From NCBI GenBank assembly GCA_037143795.1, contig JBAWXZ010000006.1, positions 104,421 through 168,420 of the forward strand: a stretch of DNA of 64,000 nucleotides, read 5' to 3'. The stretch comes from Firm-13 sp037143795 (GTDB taxonomy: Bacteria; Bacillota; Clostridia; Saccharofermentanales; Saccharofermentanaceae). How positions within the stretch are numbered: the first letter of the stretch is position 1; every line of letters starts with the position of its first letter. The position numbers and the translations under genes were made by a program. The notes below the pieces were generated by a model that did not search any database, was not told the origin of the DNA, and saw only the letters and a program-made list of their open reading frames with translations. Shown one piece after another: positions 1 to 8,761 of this stretch.

Positions 1-2032
1 GAAAATTATTAAGGAATGCATTTCAGATCTCAACTTGAATGATAAGATTTTTGTACCGAGGGCTGTACATGCTGAGATCAGTAAGGCCAAAAACGAACTG
101 ATTTCACCGGAGGATTTTGAAAGGGAAGCTGGCCCTGATTACCGCCGCCAGAAAATTGCAGCGATTTACCGGAAATACCAGGAGAAGCTTCGTGCCAGCA
201 ACGGTATGGATTTCGACGATATTCTATATTTTGCCGTTGTTCTGCTCAAGAGAAATCCGGAAGTTCTTAATTTTTATCAGGAGCAGTTTAAATATATACT
301 TGTTGACGAATATCAGGATACCAACCATGCGCAGTACATCCTGATTCTCATGCTTGCAAAGAAATACAGGAATTTGTGCGTTGTCGGTGATGATGATCAG
401 TCTATTTATTCGTTCCGCGGAGCCAATATCCGGAACATTCTTGATTTTGAAAAAGATTTTAAAGATACAACGGTGATTAAACTGGAGCAGAACTATCGAT
501 CGACATCAAATATCCTGGAAGCAGCAAACACTGTCATCAGGAACAACCGGGGACGCAAGGCCAAAAAGTTATGGACGGAGTTTGATCCCGGAGAAAAAAT
601 CACATATTACTGCGCTGACCACCATGGCGCTGAAGCATACTATGTCACCGACCAGATTCAAAAGCTCGTAAAAGCCAAAAAATTTAAATACGGGGATATG
701 GCGGTTCTTTACCGTCTCAACGCCCTCTCAAGAACGATCGAATCTGCTTTCCGCGACCAGGGAATCCCATATCGCGTATATGGCGGACAGCGATTCTATG
801 ACCGTAAGGAAATCAAGGATATTCTGGCTTATCTGCGCCTGATTATGTCTCCTTCCGACAATTACGCATTTGACAGAATCATTAACGTGCCCAAACGCGG
901 TATCGGTGATACAACAGTTGACAGGGTGAAGGAACTTGCCGTCGAGTCAGGGATGAGTTATCTGCAGGTGTGCGCCCAGGCGCCGCAGTACCCCGAACTT
1001 GCAAGGGCATCACATAAGCTTCAGCAGTTTTCCTATATGCTGGATGCATTCAGACAGAAGATCCTTGAGAATTCGATGAGTTTTTCCGAATACATCGAAT
1101 ATGTGCAGGATCAGTCAGGAATCATGCAGGAGATTATTGAGCAGAAAGAAAAAAAGGGCGAGACGGTTGACCGTATTGAGAACTTAAGGGAGCTGCTTTC
1201 CGAAGCTGTTGAGTTTGAAGCGCGCCGCAAAGGCCAGGCTGAAGAAAAGGATACATTGGATCAGGAAATGGGAGGGGATGCCCTTTCTGATGCATACAGC
1301 CATGAGGATACAACTTATGATACGGACCTTAAGGGACTTTTACAGTCGTATCTCGAAAATGCCGCACTCTATTCTGAAGGCGACAACGAGGGAACAGATG
1401 ATGATTTTGTTCGCCTCTTGACGATTCACAGTGCCAAAGGCCTGGAATTCGGAGTGGTATTTCTGATTGGAACGGAAGAAGGGATATTTCCCGGAACTCG
1501 TTCCATGGACAATGAAGAGGCTATTGAAGAGGAGAGGCGGCTCGCTTATGTTGCGATTACACGCGCCAGAAAGAAGCTTCATATCACTTCTGCAAGAAGC
1601 CGCATGCTGTTTGGACAGACACAGGAAATGCCGCCGTCCCGGTTTATACGTGAAATTGATCCTGCTTATCTGGAAAGTATCGGGGCGTCAAGACGCTCAT
1701 TTGTCGACGATGGTCCTTCTGCCCGCACTGCGCCGTCTGCATCGTCGGTCAGCCCCGGGGCAGCGGGATATACCGCCGGGCTTCATCCGTTTGGAACCAC
1801 TGCATTCGGCGCGCCCAGACCTGCTCCGGCGGGCAGCGCAGCCGTTGGCGACGACAGCTGGCTGACGCCTGAGACAATATCAAAAGGAATGACTGTCCGT
1901 CACCCCCGCTTCGGCAAGGGTACGGTGGTGTCCGTTGAAAAAGTTGCAGGGGATGCACTTGTCTGTGTGGCCTTTGAAAATAAGACAACAAGAAACATGC
2001 TGGTCAGACAGGCAAAGCTGGTTAAATGCTGA
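1..2032 (+). CDS. pcrA: ATP-dependent DNA helicase PcrA/UvrD, 5' end outside the window
   Basis: Superfamily 1A 3'-5' DNA helicase used in excision repair and for clearing proteins from DNA. The frame is already open at base 2, so the gene starts before the window; roughly the first 110-120 residues, including the Walker A loop, are missing and about 676 are visible. Motifs follow in family order: VDEYQDTN (motif II), GDDDQSIYSFRG (III), QNYRST (IV), TIHSAKGLEF (V) and AYVAITRARK (VI). An Ala/Pro/Ser-rich linker (about nt 1690-1860) leads to a C-terminal Tudor-like module with GMTVRHPRFGKGTV, which in PcrA contacts RNA polymerase. The TTG at 35 is internal and not the true start. The dGTPase-like gene follows after 63 nt. 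PcrA fits better than Rep because of the Gram-positive context and the Tudor-like tail. Confidence 0.95.
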   Translation, partial: KIIKECISDLNLNDKIFVPRAVHAEISKAKNELISPEDFEREAGPDYRRQKIAAIYRKYQEKLRASNGMDFDDILYFAVVLLKRNPEVLNFYQEQFKYILVDEYQDTNHAQYILILMLAKKYRNLCVVGDDDQSIYSFRGANIRNILDFEKDFKDTTVIKLEQNYRSTSNILEAANTVIRNNRGRKAKKLWTEFDPGEKITYYCADHHGAEAYYVTDQIQKLVKAKKFKYGDMAVLYRLNALSRTIESAFRDQGIPYRVYGGQRFYDRKEIKDILAYLRLIMSPSDNYAFDRIINVPKRGIGDTTVDRVKELAVESGMSYLQVCAQAPQYPELARASHKLQQFSYMLDAFRQKILENSMSFSEYIEYVQDQSGIMQEIIEQKEKKGETVDRIENLRELLSEAVEFEARRKGQAEEKDTLDQEMGGDALSDAYSHEDTTYDTDLKGLLQSYLENAALYSEGDNEGTDDDFVRLLTIHSAKGLEFGVVFLIGTEEGIFPGTRSMDNEEAIEEERRLAYVAITRARKKLHITSARSRMLFGQTQEMPPSRFIREIDPAYLESIGASRRSFVDDGPSARTAPSASSVSPGAAGYTAGLHPFGTTAFGAPRPAPAGSAAVGDDSWLTPETISKGMTVRHPRFGKGTVVSVEKVAGDALVCVAFENKTTRNMLVRQAKLVKC

Positions 2033-2095
2033 CAGGAAAGCGGTCATTTCAGATCTTGTGATATAATTGTATTCAAATAAGGAGGTAGCTTTCTG

Positions 2096-3331
2096 ATGGG
2101 TGGTTTCGATAAAGAACAGAACCTTTTTGATGAGTATTCCTCCGCGTTTGCCGGCATTCCTTCCGCCGCGGATTCGACGGATAACCCGAGGGATCAGGAA
2201 TTACTCGCCCTTCTGCGTGATAACAGGGAGAAATATCTTTCACCCTATGCATTTCGAAGCAGGGACAGCCGGGGACGCAGATTTCATGAAGACCCCTGTA
2301 CGGTACGGTCGGATTTTGAGCGCGATACGGGAAGAATCATTTATTCCCAGGCATTTCGGCGGCTGCGCCACAAGACGCAGGTTTTCTTTAATCCGCAGAA
2401 TGACCATATCTGCTCCCGGATCGAACATGTAATTTACGTTAACTATATTGCGACTACAATCGCAAAGGCTTTGAACCTGAATCTTGATCTTGTTCAGGCG
2501 ATATCCCTCGGTCATGATATCGGGCACTCGCCCTTCGGGCATTCCGGTGAAAAAACACTGAATGCATGCGTTAAGAAGATCGACCCGAATCTGTTTTTCC
2601 AGCATGAACTGCAGAGCCTTCGCGTAGCGGACCTGCTTGCCGTACGCAGCGGACGGAAGGGTGAAGGTCTGAACCTTTCCTTTGAAGTCAGGGACGGAAT
2701 TGTCTCCCACTGCGGCGAAACATACAGCGAATACAGGCTTTGTCCGGACAGGGACAAGCTTACCGGTTCCATCCTGCTGCGGCACAACGGACACCATCAG
2801 CTTCCCGCGACACTGGAAGGCTGCGTGGTGCGGATAGCAGACAAAATTGCCTATGTCGGCAGGGATATTGAAGATGCAGCCCGTGCCGGAATTCTGGAAT
2901 TCGAGGATATTCCCCCGGCGATTACTTCAACCCTCGGCAGTACGAATTCGCAGATTATCCATACCCTTGTTACAGATATTATTCATAACAGCCTCAATAG
3001 TGATGCGATCATCCTGTCCGACGAATCGGGTAAGGCTATGGAAGCGCTTCTCAATGAAAACGTACAGCGCATCTATCAGTCGGATAAAATCAAAAAATAT
3101 GAAATAAGGGTACAGACGACTGTGGAAGGCCTTTTCGATGCATTATTGTCTTCCTTGTCCGACCCTCAGAAAGCACTGGCATCCGGGAACCCGGTTTTTG
3201 CAGGCCTTGCCGGATACAGTCTGTCCTATCCCGATCCTGATGCATCCATTGTTCAGATTGTTACCGACTATATCGCCGGTATGACCGATTCTTTTGCGAA
3301 CAAATGTTATGAATCCATTTACTGGGTGTGA
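2096..3331 (+). CDS. dgt: dGTPase-like deoxynucleoside triphosphate triphosphohydrolase (HD domain)
   Basis: HD-superfamily enzyme of the Dgt family, which releases triphosphate from dNTPs. The 411-residue product has the family's N-terminal signature RRLRHKTQV at about residue 87 and the metal-binding HD pair in HDIGHSPFGHSGEK at about residues 139-152; a later conserved stretch, CVVRIADKIAYVGRDIEDA, supplies the distal Asp. The ATG at 2096 follows GGAGG at 2081-2085. A TATAAT-like -10 lies at about 2061-2066 in the gap after the helicase gene, without a convincing -35. The next gene encodes another HD nucleotide hydrolase and starts 10 nt after this stop, so the pair may act together in dNTP pool control; that coupling is inferred. 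The true substrate (dGTP or other dNTPs) cannot be read from sequence. Confidence 0.92.
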   Translation: MGGFDKEQNLFDEYSSAFAGIPSAADSTDNPRDQELLALLRDNREKYLSPYAFRSRDSRGRRFHEDPCTVRSDFERDTGRIIYSQAFRRLRHKTQVFFNPQNDHICSRIEHVIYVNYIATTIAKALNLNLDLVQAISLGHDIGHSPFGHSGEKTLNACVKKIDPNLFFQHELQSLRVADLLAVRSGRKGEGLNLSFEVRDGIVSHCGETYSEYRLCPDRDKLTGSILLRHNGHHQLPATLEGCVVRIADKIAYVGRDIEDAARAGILEFEDIPPAITSTLGSTNSQIIHTLVTDIIHNSLNSDAIILSDESGKAMEALLNENVQRIYQSDKIKKYEIRVQTTVEGLFDALLSSLSDPQKALASGNPVFAGLAGYSLSYPDPDASIVQIVTDYIAGMTDSFANKCYESIYWV

Positions 3332-3341
3332 GGTGGGATGT

Positions 3342-3989
3342 ATGCAGCAGAATGAGAATTTTAACAGTTCCGATAGAAATGAAAAGGTTGAATTTTCCTT
3401 TTACGCCATGCTGGACCGTATGCAGTACATTAACCGCTGGGGACTGATGCGCAACAACCGCATAGAAAACCTGAAGGAACACAGCATGGATGTTGCCCTT
3501 GTTGCACATGCCCTTGCCACAATCAGAAACTGCATCTGCCTCGGGGAAAGACAAAAGGTCGATCCTCTCTTTGTAATGGGTGCTGCCATTTTTCACGATG
3601 CGTCTGAGATTATTACGGGTGACCTTCCGACTCCTATCAAGTACCGTAATCCCGAAATAACACAGGCTTACAAAAAAGTCGAAGGGCAGGCGACCGATAC
3701 GCTGCTCTCCCTTTTGCCGGAAGTCATGCGCCCGGAGTACATGGATCTTTTCTGCCCGGATCGTTCAGACCCGTTGAAAGATGAAGCGTACCATCTTGTT
3801 AAAGCTGCAGACCGGATCTGCGCATACATAAAATGCATCACGGAAGAGAATTCCGGAAACCATGAGTTCTCTTCTGCCAAAATGACAATTTCAGCCTCCA
3901 TAGAGAAACTGGATTATCCTGAAGTGATCTATTTTATGGAGCACTTTATTCCTGCATACGGGATGACACTTGATGAAATCAGTGAATAA
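3342..3989 (+). CDS. YfbR-like 5'-deoxynucleotidase (HD domain)
   Basis: HD-domain hydrolase resembling YfbR, which dephosphorylates deoxyribonucleoside 5'-monophosphates. The product is 215 residues, close to the usual 190-220. Family motifs are LKEHSMDVA (about residues 44-52), FHDASEIITGDLPTPIK (about 85-101, with the HD pair) and a later Asp in VKAADRICAYIK. The chosen ATG at 3342 has GAGGTGGG just before it at 3330-3337; an in-frame start at 3294 would overlap the dgt gene and has no good ribosome binding site. Together with the preceding dGTPase-like gene it could convert dNTPs or dNMPs to nucleosides. No transmembrane segment or signal peptide is visible, so it should be cytoplasmic. 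Confidence 0.88.
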   Translation: MQQNENFNSSDRNEKVEFSFYAMLDRMQYINRWGLMRNNRIENLKEHSMDVALVAHALATIRNCICLGERQKVDPLFVMGAAIFHDASEIITGDLPTPIKYRNPEITQAYKKVEGQATDTLLSLLPEVMRPEYMDLFCPDRSDPLKDEAYHLVKAADRICAYIKCITEENSGNHEFSSAKMTISASIEKLDYPEVIYFMEHFIPAYGMTLDEISE

Positions 3990-4002
3990 CCGGGAGATTA
4001 GT

Positions 4003-6606
4003 GTGAGACATAATATTCGACTGTTGTATTTCAGTTTAGCCTGCTTCGTGCTGATTGCAGGAATAACAGCGGCAATTTTACTTTCCGTTGTTGTTTTTTC
4101 GACGGGTCCTTCTTTTTCGGCATCAGCCGACGAAAAGGCGATTATCAGCCGGACCCTTGAATTGACACAACCGAAGTCACGGACAGAAGCGGAAGTACTG
4201 CGTTCCAATACAATCTGGCAGGACGAAATTACGTCCGGACAGCTTACTCTCTCCGAGTTTCTCCGCGTATCCTTTACCGGGACACAGTACCTTCTTGAGG
4301 GCAATGACGATACCGCTTTTGCGAAGGATCTTGCCTATGCGGTTTATGGAGGGGAAGACAAAGCCGGTGGTATGGCTCTTACGCTCCTTGATGAATCAAG
4401 GGTATATGTTATTGAACAGACGCTTGGTGCTGTAAATACTGCATATGTACCCCCGGCATCGGATGCGGTTACGGATAAAACCGGCACGCGAATACTTTCC
4501 GTAAAGCTTGATCAGTCTATTCAGGATGATGAAGGGTATGGGTTTGGCGTCAGAAAGGTCAGCGGGTTGATTTCCATTGAAGGCGATCAGGCCCGCACGG
4601 ATTTCTATATTGATGACAATTTGCGTCCGGGTCAGCTTTCCATCGCCGGGGATGTATCCGGAGGGCAGCGTTTTTCGATGCTGTGGGACACAAGAAGGGA
4701 GAAACCCGGCACTCACTCCGTCACCGTTCTGATGCGTACGTCGGATGGCCGGGCTCAAATACTTACCGGCGGAAAAGTTACGGTTCCGTCATTTTTCACG
4801 CTGGTCAACGACGGCGTGCAGAAGGGGTCCATACCGGCAGGCGCAACGGATGTGTGGTATCAGCTTGATGCACTGGATCGAAACGCATATATTAATTTCG
4901 TCAATCTGTCTGCGGATATCAGTGTTTCACTCTACGATATGTATGGCAACAGGATCGGGCGGAATGATTTGCCGGGTACGCAGACGGAAGTACTGCGTGG
5001 GAGACAGCAGGTTTTGCCGCAGTTGGACGTAAAGGATCCGTATGTCAGCGCATATCAGAATATTTTCTATGCACGTGTTCAAAAGGGATCTGCGAACGTA
5101 TCCCCTGACGAAATTACTTATCTTTGTGTCCAGTCAAAGGAAGTTGCAATGGATGCCGATAAAAATTATCTTGCGGTGACAAGTGCAGTAGGTATCGTAC
5201 CGACTCCTGTTCCCACAGCTGCCATATCGGACGAATCAAAAGCTGCTCCTGTAATATGTAAAGATTTAAATGCCAATACACGCACCTATGCCATGTCGGA
5301 CCTGAAATTCCTGCCGATCAACGGAAAGCTTGCTTCCCTGTCTTTTACGGATCCTGTCACTGCACAGGCGGTTTTGATCTATCCTTCATATGATATTACA
5401 GCTGACGCCTATGCATATGTCTCACCAACAGAACTTACCGGTCTTCTTTCAAGCTTCTCCTGTGTAGAGGGATATGCCGCTTCTGTAAAAATAGAACAGG
5501 AGTCGGATGCTGGAATAATTACAGCGGCAGGCCTGGACGGAGCGATTACTATTACGCCTTCCCGGAACATCATACATATCCGTGTGACGGATTTTGACCA
5601 GGTAATACACTCATACACACTGTATCTGCTTTCCGGAGCGGACAAAGACGGATATGACACAGCAGTACTATCACTTTTCCCGCAAAGTTACAAAAGCGGA
5701 ATATGGCTTTTGCATAATTTGCAGCCGACTTATCAGTTTATACCTTTTGATACAGGGGTCTCTTGGGCGGATGTAATGGCCGCTGAGGATAATAAAGATA
5801 AAAGCCTTGCCAGTGACAGTACCAATCCGAGCTGGGTCAAACCCGACAGCCCCCTTTATGACGGCTCTTCCTGGCGTGCGGCAAAGGGCGAAGTTGTCTC
5901 CTATTTCCTTGATCCGCGGAATTTTTTGAATCCTGTCTTTGTTTTTCAATTTGAAAAATTGTCATTTGATCCAGCCATTCATACATTGGATGGTGTGAAA
6001 GCTATGGTGAAAGGATCTTTCCTGGAGACGGCCGACCCCGATTACGCTGCGATTCTGCTGCAGGCAGGAAGTGAAGCCGGAATCTCCCCGTATTTCCTTG
6101 CGAGCCGCATTATTCAGGAGATGGGAAGACAAGGGGAATCGCTTCTTTCAAAGGGCACCCTGCCGGGATATGAAGGGTATTTTAATTTTTTCAATATCGG
6201 CTCGACGCCGGATCCGGAAGTTAAAAACGGAGCCCTGATTAACGGGGCGAAATATGCAATGTGGGGCAGTGACTATGCTTCAAAAGTCATTACGCCGGAC
6301 GAACAGGCACTCCTGCTTCCATGGACTTCCCCGGATCTTGCCATTCGCGGAGGTGCCCTGTGGATTGCCAGGAGCTATGTCGACCTCGGTCAGAATACAC
6401 TTTATTTTCAAAAATTTGATGTGATCAACAATGCAGACGGGCTATTTATTCACCAGTATGCCCAGAATATTTCAATGGCTTATACGGAAGGCGCCAGATA
6501 CCACAGAGCCTATCTTTCACAGAATATGCTGGCATCGGCATTTCAGTTTATAATTCCTGTCTATCTTGATATGCCGGATCAATTCGGAATTCTTCCAGTT
6601 GAATGA
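4003..6606 (+). CDS. exported cell-wall protein with C-terminal glucosaminidase (GH73-like) domain
   Basis: Large exported protein of about 868 residues. A single N-terminal hydrophobic segment (FSLACFVLIAGITAAILL) acts as signal anchor or signal peptide. The middle of about 640 residues has no fold I can name. The last 190 residues match endo-beta-N-acetylglucosaminidases of the LytB/GH73 type: SPYFLASRIIQEMG at about residues 694-707 contains the likely catalytic Glu, followed by GYEGYFNFFNIGS. It therefore probably cuts peptidoglycan glycan strands. The GTG at 4003 is preferred because CGGGAG lies 6 nt before it at 3991-3996; an ATG at 3973 and TTG at 3970 would extend the protein by 10-11 residues and overlap yfbR, with no clear ribosome binding site. 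The next gene encodes another exported protein. Confidence 0.8.
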   Translation: MRHNIRLLYFSLACFVLIAGITAAILLSVVVFSTGPSFSASADEKAIISRTLELTQPKSRTEAEVLRSNTIWQDEITSGQLTLSEFLRVSFTGTQYLLEGNDDTAFAKDLAYAVYGGEDKAGGMALTLLDESRVYVIEQTLGAVNTAYVPPASDAVTDKTGTRILSVKLDQSIQDDEGYGFGVRKVSGLISIEGDQARTDFYIDDNLRPGQLSIAGDVSGGQRFSMLWDTRREKPGTHSVTVLMRTSDGRAQILTGGKVTVPSFFTLVNDGVQKGSIPAGATDVWYQLDALDRNAYINFVNLSADISVSLYDMYGNRIGRNDLPGTQTEVLRGRQQVLPQLDVKDPYVSAYQNIFYARVQKGSANVSPDEITYLCVQSKEVAMDADKNYLAVTSAVGIVPTPVPTAAISDESKAAPVICKDLNANTRTYAMSDLKFLPINGKLASLSFTDPVTAQAVLIYPSYDITADAYAYVSPTELTGLLSSFSCVEGYAASVKIEQESDAGIITAAGLDGAITITPSRNIIHIRVTDFDQVIHSYTLYLLSGADKDGYDTAVLSLFPQSYKSGIWLLHNLQPTYQFIPFDTGVSWADVMAAEDNKDKSLASDSTNPSWVKPDSPLYDGSSWRAAKGEVVSYFLDPRNFLNPVFVFQFEKLSFDPAIHTLDGVKAMVKGSFLETADPDYAAILLQAGSEAGISPYFLASRIIQEMGRQGESLLSKGTLPGYEGYFNFFNIGSTPDPEVKNGALINGAKYAMWGSDYASKVITPDEQALLLPWTSPDLAIRGGALWIARSYVDLGQNTLYFQKFDVINNADGLFIHQYAQNISMAYTEGARYHRAYLSQNMLASAFQFIIPVYLDMPDQFGILPVE

Positions 6607-6636
6607 TTGAAGGTTCGTGATAATAGTGTGTATAAT
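6607..6636 (+). promoter_or_regulatory. predicted sigma-A promoter for the cohesin-like gene
   Basis: TTGAAG at 6607-6612 and TATAAT at 6631-6636 are separated by 18 bases. The -10 is a perfect consensus. The start codon of the downstream gene lies 49 bases after the -10. Confidence 0.6.
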
Positions 6637-6684
6637 ATTGTGCAGATGTTTGATCCGGCGGAAAAGCCGGGGAAGGAGGCAACA

Positions 6685-8157
6685 ATGACAAAGTTTCGCG
6701 CGTTAACGGCATTTCTTGCGGCTGCTGTTCTTTTGCCGGTGCTTACATATTCACCGGTACAGGCGGCGGCAAGCGTGAATGTGAATTTATATGCCAAAAC
6801 CGATACGGTGAAGGCCGGTGATACAATATCCCTGAGTGTCAACTTTAATACATTTCCCAATCTGACCCGTTTTGGCCCCATAGAGGTCCAGTTCGATCCA
6901 AAATATGTATCATTTGCAGGCATGGACAAAGGAAGTGCAATGCCTTCTACGTTTGCTGTCAGCAATTCGGCTTCAACCAATGTAATAGCTGTTATCGGAG
7001 TTGACCAGACGGCAGAGGCGCAAATTGGTGCGAACCAGACAGCACCAACTGCGGATGAAGCGGGTAACCCCATTGCGCCGCCGGCAGACCCCAGCATGCA
7101 TTCCGATACTACGGTTACGATCTGCGTACTGTATTTCAAAGTAATTGATACTGCGCCTTCGGGAGAAGCTAATTTCTGGCTGGGCGGTATCGGCGGGTTT
7201 AAGGACAGTTCACTTGCCCAGTTAACAGCAAGTGCCGGCAATACTGTAATTGTTCCGGTCCAGAGCCTTCTTTCATCGGAGGCATCCCTTTCCTCACTCG
7301 CTGTTGAGGGCGCTGAATTGACACCGGCGTTTTCCCCCTCTGTATTCGAGTATGAAGCGCACGTGTCCAGAAGCGTGACAACGACAGTCATAACGGCTGT
7401 TGCGGCAGATGCCGCAGCACAAATAATGATTACCGGTAATGATAACCTTGTTGTCGGCGACAATCCGGCCACGGTCAAGGTTTCCGCACAAGACGGAAAA
7501 ACAGCATTGGAATACAAAATCAACATTATTCGGGACAGTAATTTTGTGCCCGCCGGCGCATCCATCACGGGGAGCGACGGTAAGGTATATGACTTTGTCG
7601 AACTCCCGCAGACGCTGACACTGCCGATGGGGTTTTCACAGCAGATGGAGATGCTTGGAACGCAGTCGGTGCCGGTTTTCACGGGAAACGGCCTTAAGAG
7701 TATGCTCTTGTACCTGAAGGATGCGCAGAATGATCCTGCGCTGTACATATACAACCCGGATAATGGTTTGATCCGGTTATATGACGCAGCACTTGCACTG
7801 ACGGTTCCCGCCCGGCTTATGACAATTACAGCCGTGGCATCCGAAGATATTGTCCCCGGGGGATACTTTAAGGCTGAGATTACGATCGGCGAGAGTACCG
7901 TACAGGGATACATTTCCAGCAAGACAGACCTGTCCCTCCTGTATCTTACAAATGAGGACGGCGTCAGCAGCTTCTACGTAATCGATCCCGAAACAGGCGA
8001 AGTATATCCGTATAAGGATGTACAGACTGGCAGCAGCAGTTTATTGATTCCCTTTGTAATTGTATTGATTCTGGCAGCAGCAGAGTTTGGAATGATTTTC
8101 TACATAATTTATCAGGTTCGATCCAAAAATCGGCCTCAGGAAGTGAAAAGGGTTTGA
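6685..8157 (+). CDS. membrane-anchored cohesin-like and cadherin-like domain protein
   Basis: Surface protein of about 490 residues. A signal peptide at 1-28 ends near SPVQAAA. Residues 30-190 look like a cohesin-type beta sandwich (KAGDTISLSVNFNTFPNL and VQFDPKYVSFAGM are typical strand patterns). Residues of about 195-285 resemble the cadherin-like beta-sandwich domain often found in clostridial surface proteins (LSSLAVEGAELTPAFSPSVF). Near the C terminus one membrane segment (LIPFVIVLILAAAEFGMIF) is followed by a short basic tail, so most of the protein faces outside. The ATG at 6685 has GGAAGGAGG just before it (6671-6679), which rules out the longer open frame from 6607. No dockerin partner is seen in the window, so this is not evidence for a cellulosome. 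GtrA follows after one base. Confidence 0.75.
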   Translation: MTKFRALTAFLAAAVLLPVLTYSPVQAAASVNVNLYAKTDTVKAGDTISLSVNFNTFPNLTRFGPIEVQFDPKYVSFAGMDKGSAMPSTFAVSNSASTNVIAVIGVDQTAEAQIGANQTAPTADEAGNPIAPPADPSMHSDTTVTICVLYFKVIDTAPSGEANFWLGGIGGFKDSSLAQLTASAGNTVIVPVQSLLSSEASLSSLAVEGAELTPAFSPSVFEYEAHVSRSVTTTVITAVAADAAAQIMITGNDNLVVGDNPATVKVSAQDGKTALEYKINIIRDSNFVPAGASITGSDGKVYDFVELPQTLTLPMGFSQQMEMLGTQSVPVFTGNGLKSMLLYLKDAQNDPALYIYNPDNGLIRLYDAALALTVPARLMTITAVASEDIVPGGYFKAEITIGESTVQGYISSKTDLSLLYLTNEDGVSSFYVIDPETGEVYPYKDVQTGSSSLLIPFVIVLILAAAEFGMIFYIIYQVRSKNRPQEVKRV

Positions 8158-8158
8158 T

Positions 8159-8761
8159 ATGAATGTTATATCTTTTCTTCGCGGAGACAATTCCCTGAAA
8201 CCTTCTGAGAATAAAACCAGGGAGATATTTTTCTATTTGATTTTCGGCGGACTTACGACGGTTGTAAATCTTATCTCTTTCGTCATATTCGACAAAATAT
8301 TCGGAGCGCAGCATGTCTTTTTAACACTTGGAAGCCTGCACTTTGATCTTCTGGGCTATGATGTCCTGAACCTGATAGTGGCATGGATTGTTGCTGTAAT
8401 TTTTGCCTATATTACCAACCGCATATTTGTTTTCAGATCAAAAGGCCCGGTATTAAAAGAGTTTTTCGGGTTTGTCACATCCCGTATTGCCACACTTATT
8501 GCATTTGAAATCGGAACTTTTGAACTTTGCATACTGATTCTGCAAAGCGGCCTTGGAATTGACAAGAACATCGTCGCCTTCGCAATTGCCGGTCAGACAT
8601 GCACGTATCTTTACATTGTTAAGCTTCTGAATGCTGTACTCGTTGTAATCGGGAATTACGTTCTCAGCAAATTGTTTGTCTTCCGGGGGGCTGATACTAT
8701 AAAAGCCGTCAAAAACACTCATTCGGCAGGCGGGGAGAGTGAAGGCAACGTTGAACAATAA
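8159..8761 (+). CDS. GtrA-family membrane protein
   Basis: Small integral membrane protein of 200 residues in the GtrA family, usually tied to moving lipid-linked sugars across the membrane for wall or glycolipid decoration. Four hydrophobic segments are visible, starting with FFYLIFGGLTTVVNLISFVI and ending with VVIGNYVLSKLFVFRG. The two NRIFVFRSK / SKLFVFRG motifs closing each half are the family hallmark. The ATG at 8159 lies one base after the stop of the cohesin-like gene, suggesting translational coupling. The tail after residue 180 is hydrophilic and overlaps the start of folC. Its presence beside two exported envelope proteins supports an envelope role. The precise substrate is unknown. 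Confidence 0.88.
   Translation: MNVISFLRGDNSLKPSENKTREIFFYLIFGGLTTVVNLISFVIFDKIFGAQHVFLTLGSLHFDLLGYDVLNLIVAWIVAVIFAYITNRIFVFRSKGPVLKEFFGFVTSRIATLIAFEIGTFELCILILQSGLGIDKNIVAFAIAGQTCTYLYIVKLLNAVLVVIGNYVLSKLFVFRGADTIKAVKNTHSAGGESEGNVEQ

Noticed and set aside
6579..7922. 447-residue minus-strand open frame
   Set aside because: It lies opposite the cohesin-like gene, has a low-complexity Ala/Ser/Val composition and no family signature; the plus-strand gene has signal peptide, promoter and ribosome binding site.
6685..8157. Cellulosome scaffoldin
   Set aside because: Only one cohesin-like domain, a membrane anchor, and no dockerin or cellulase in the window.
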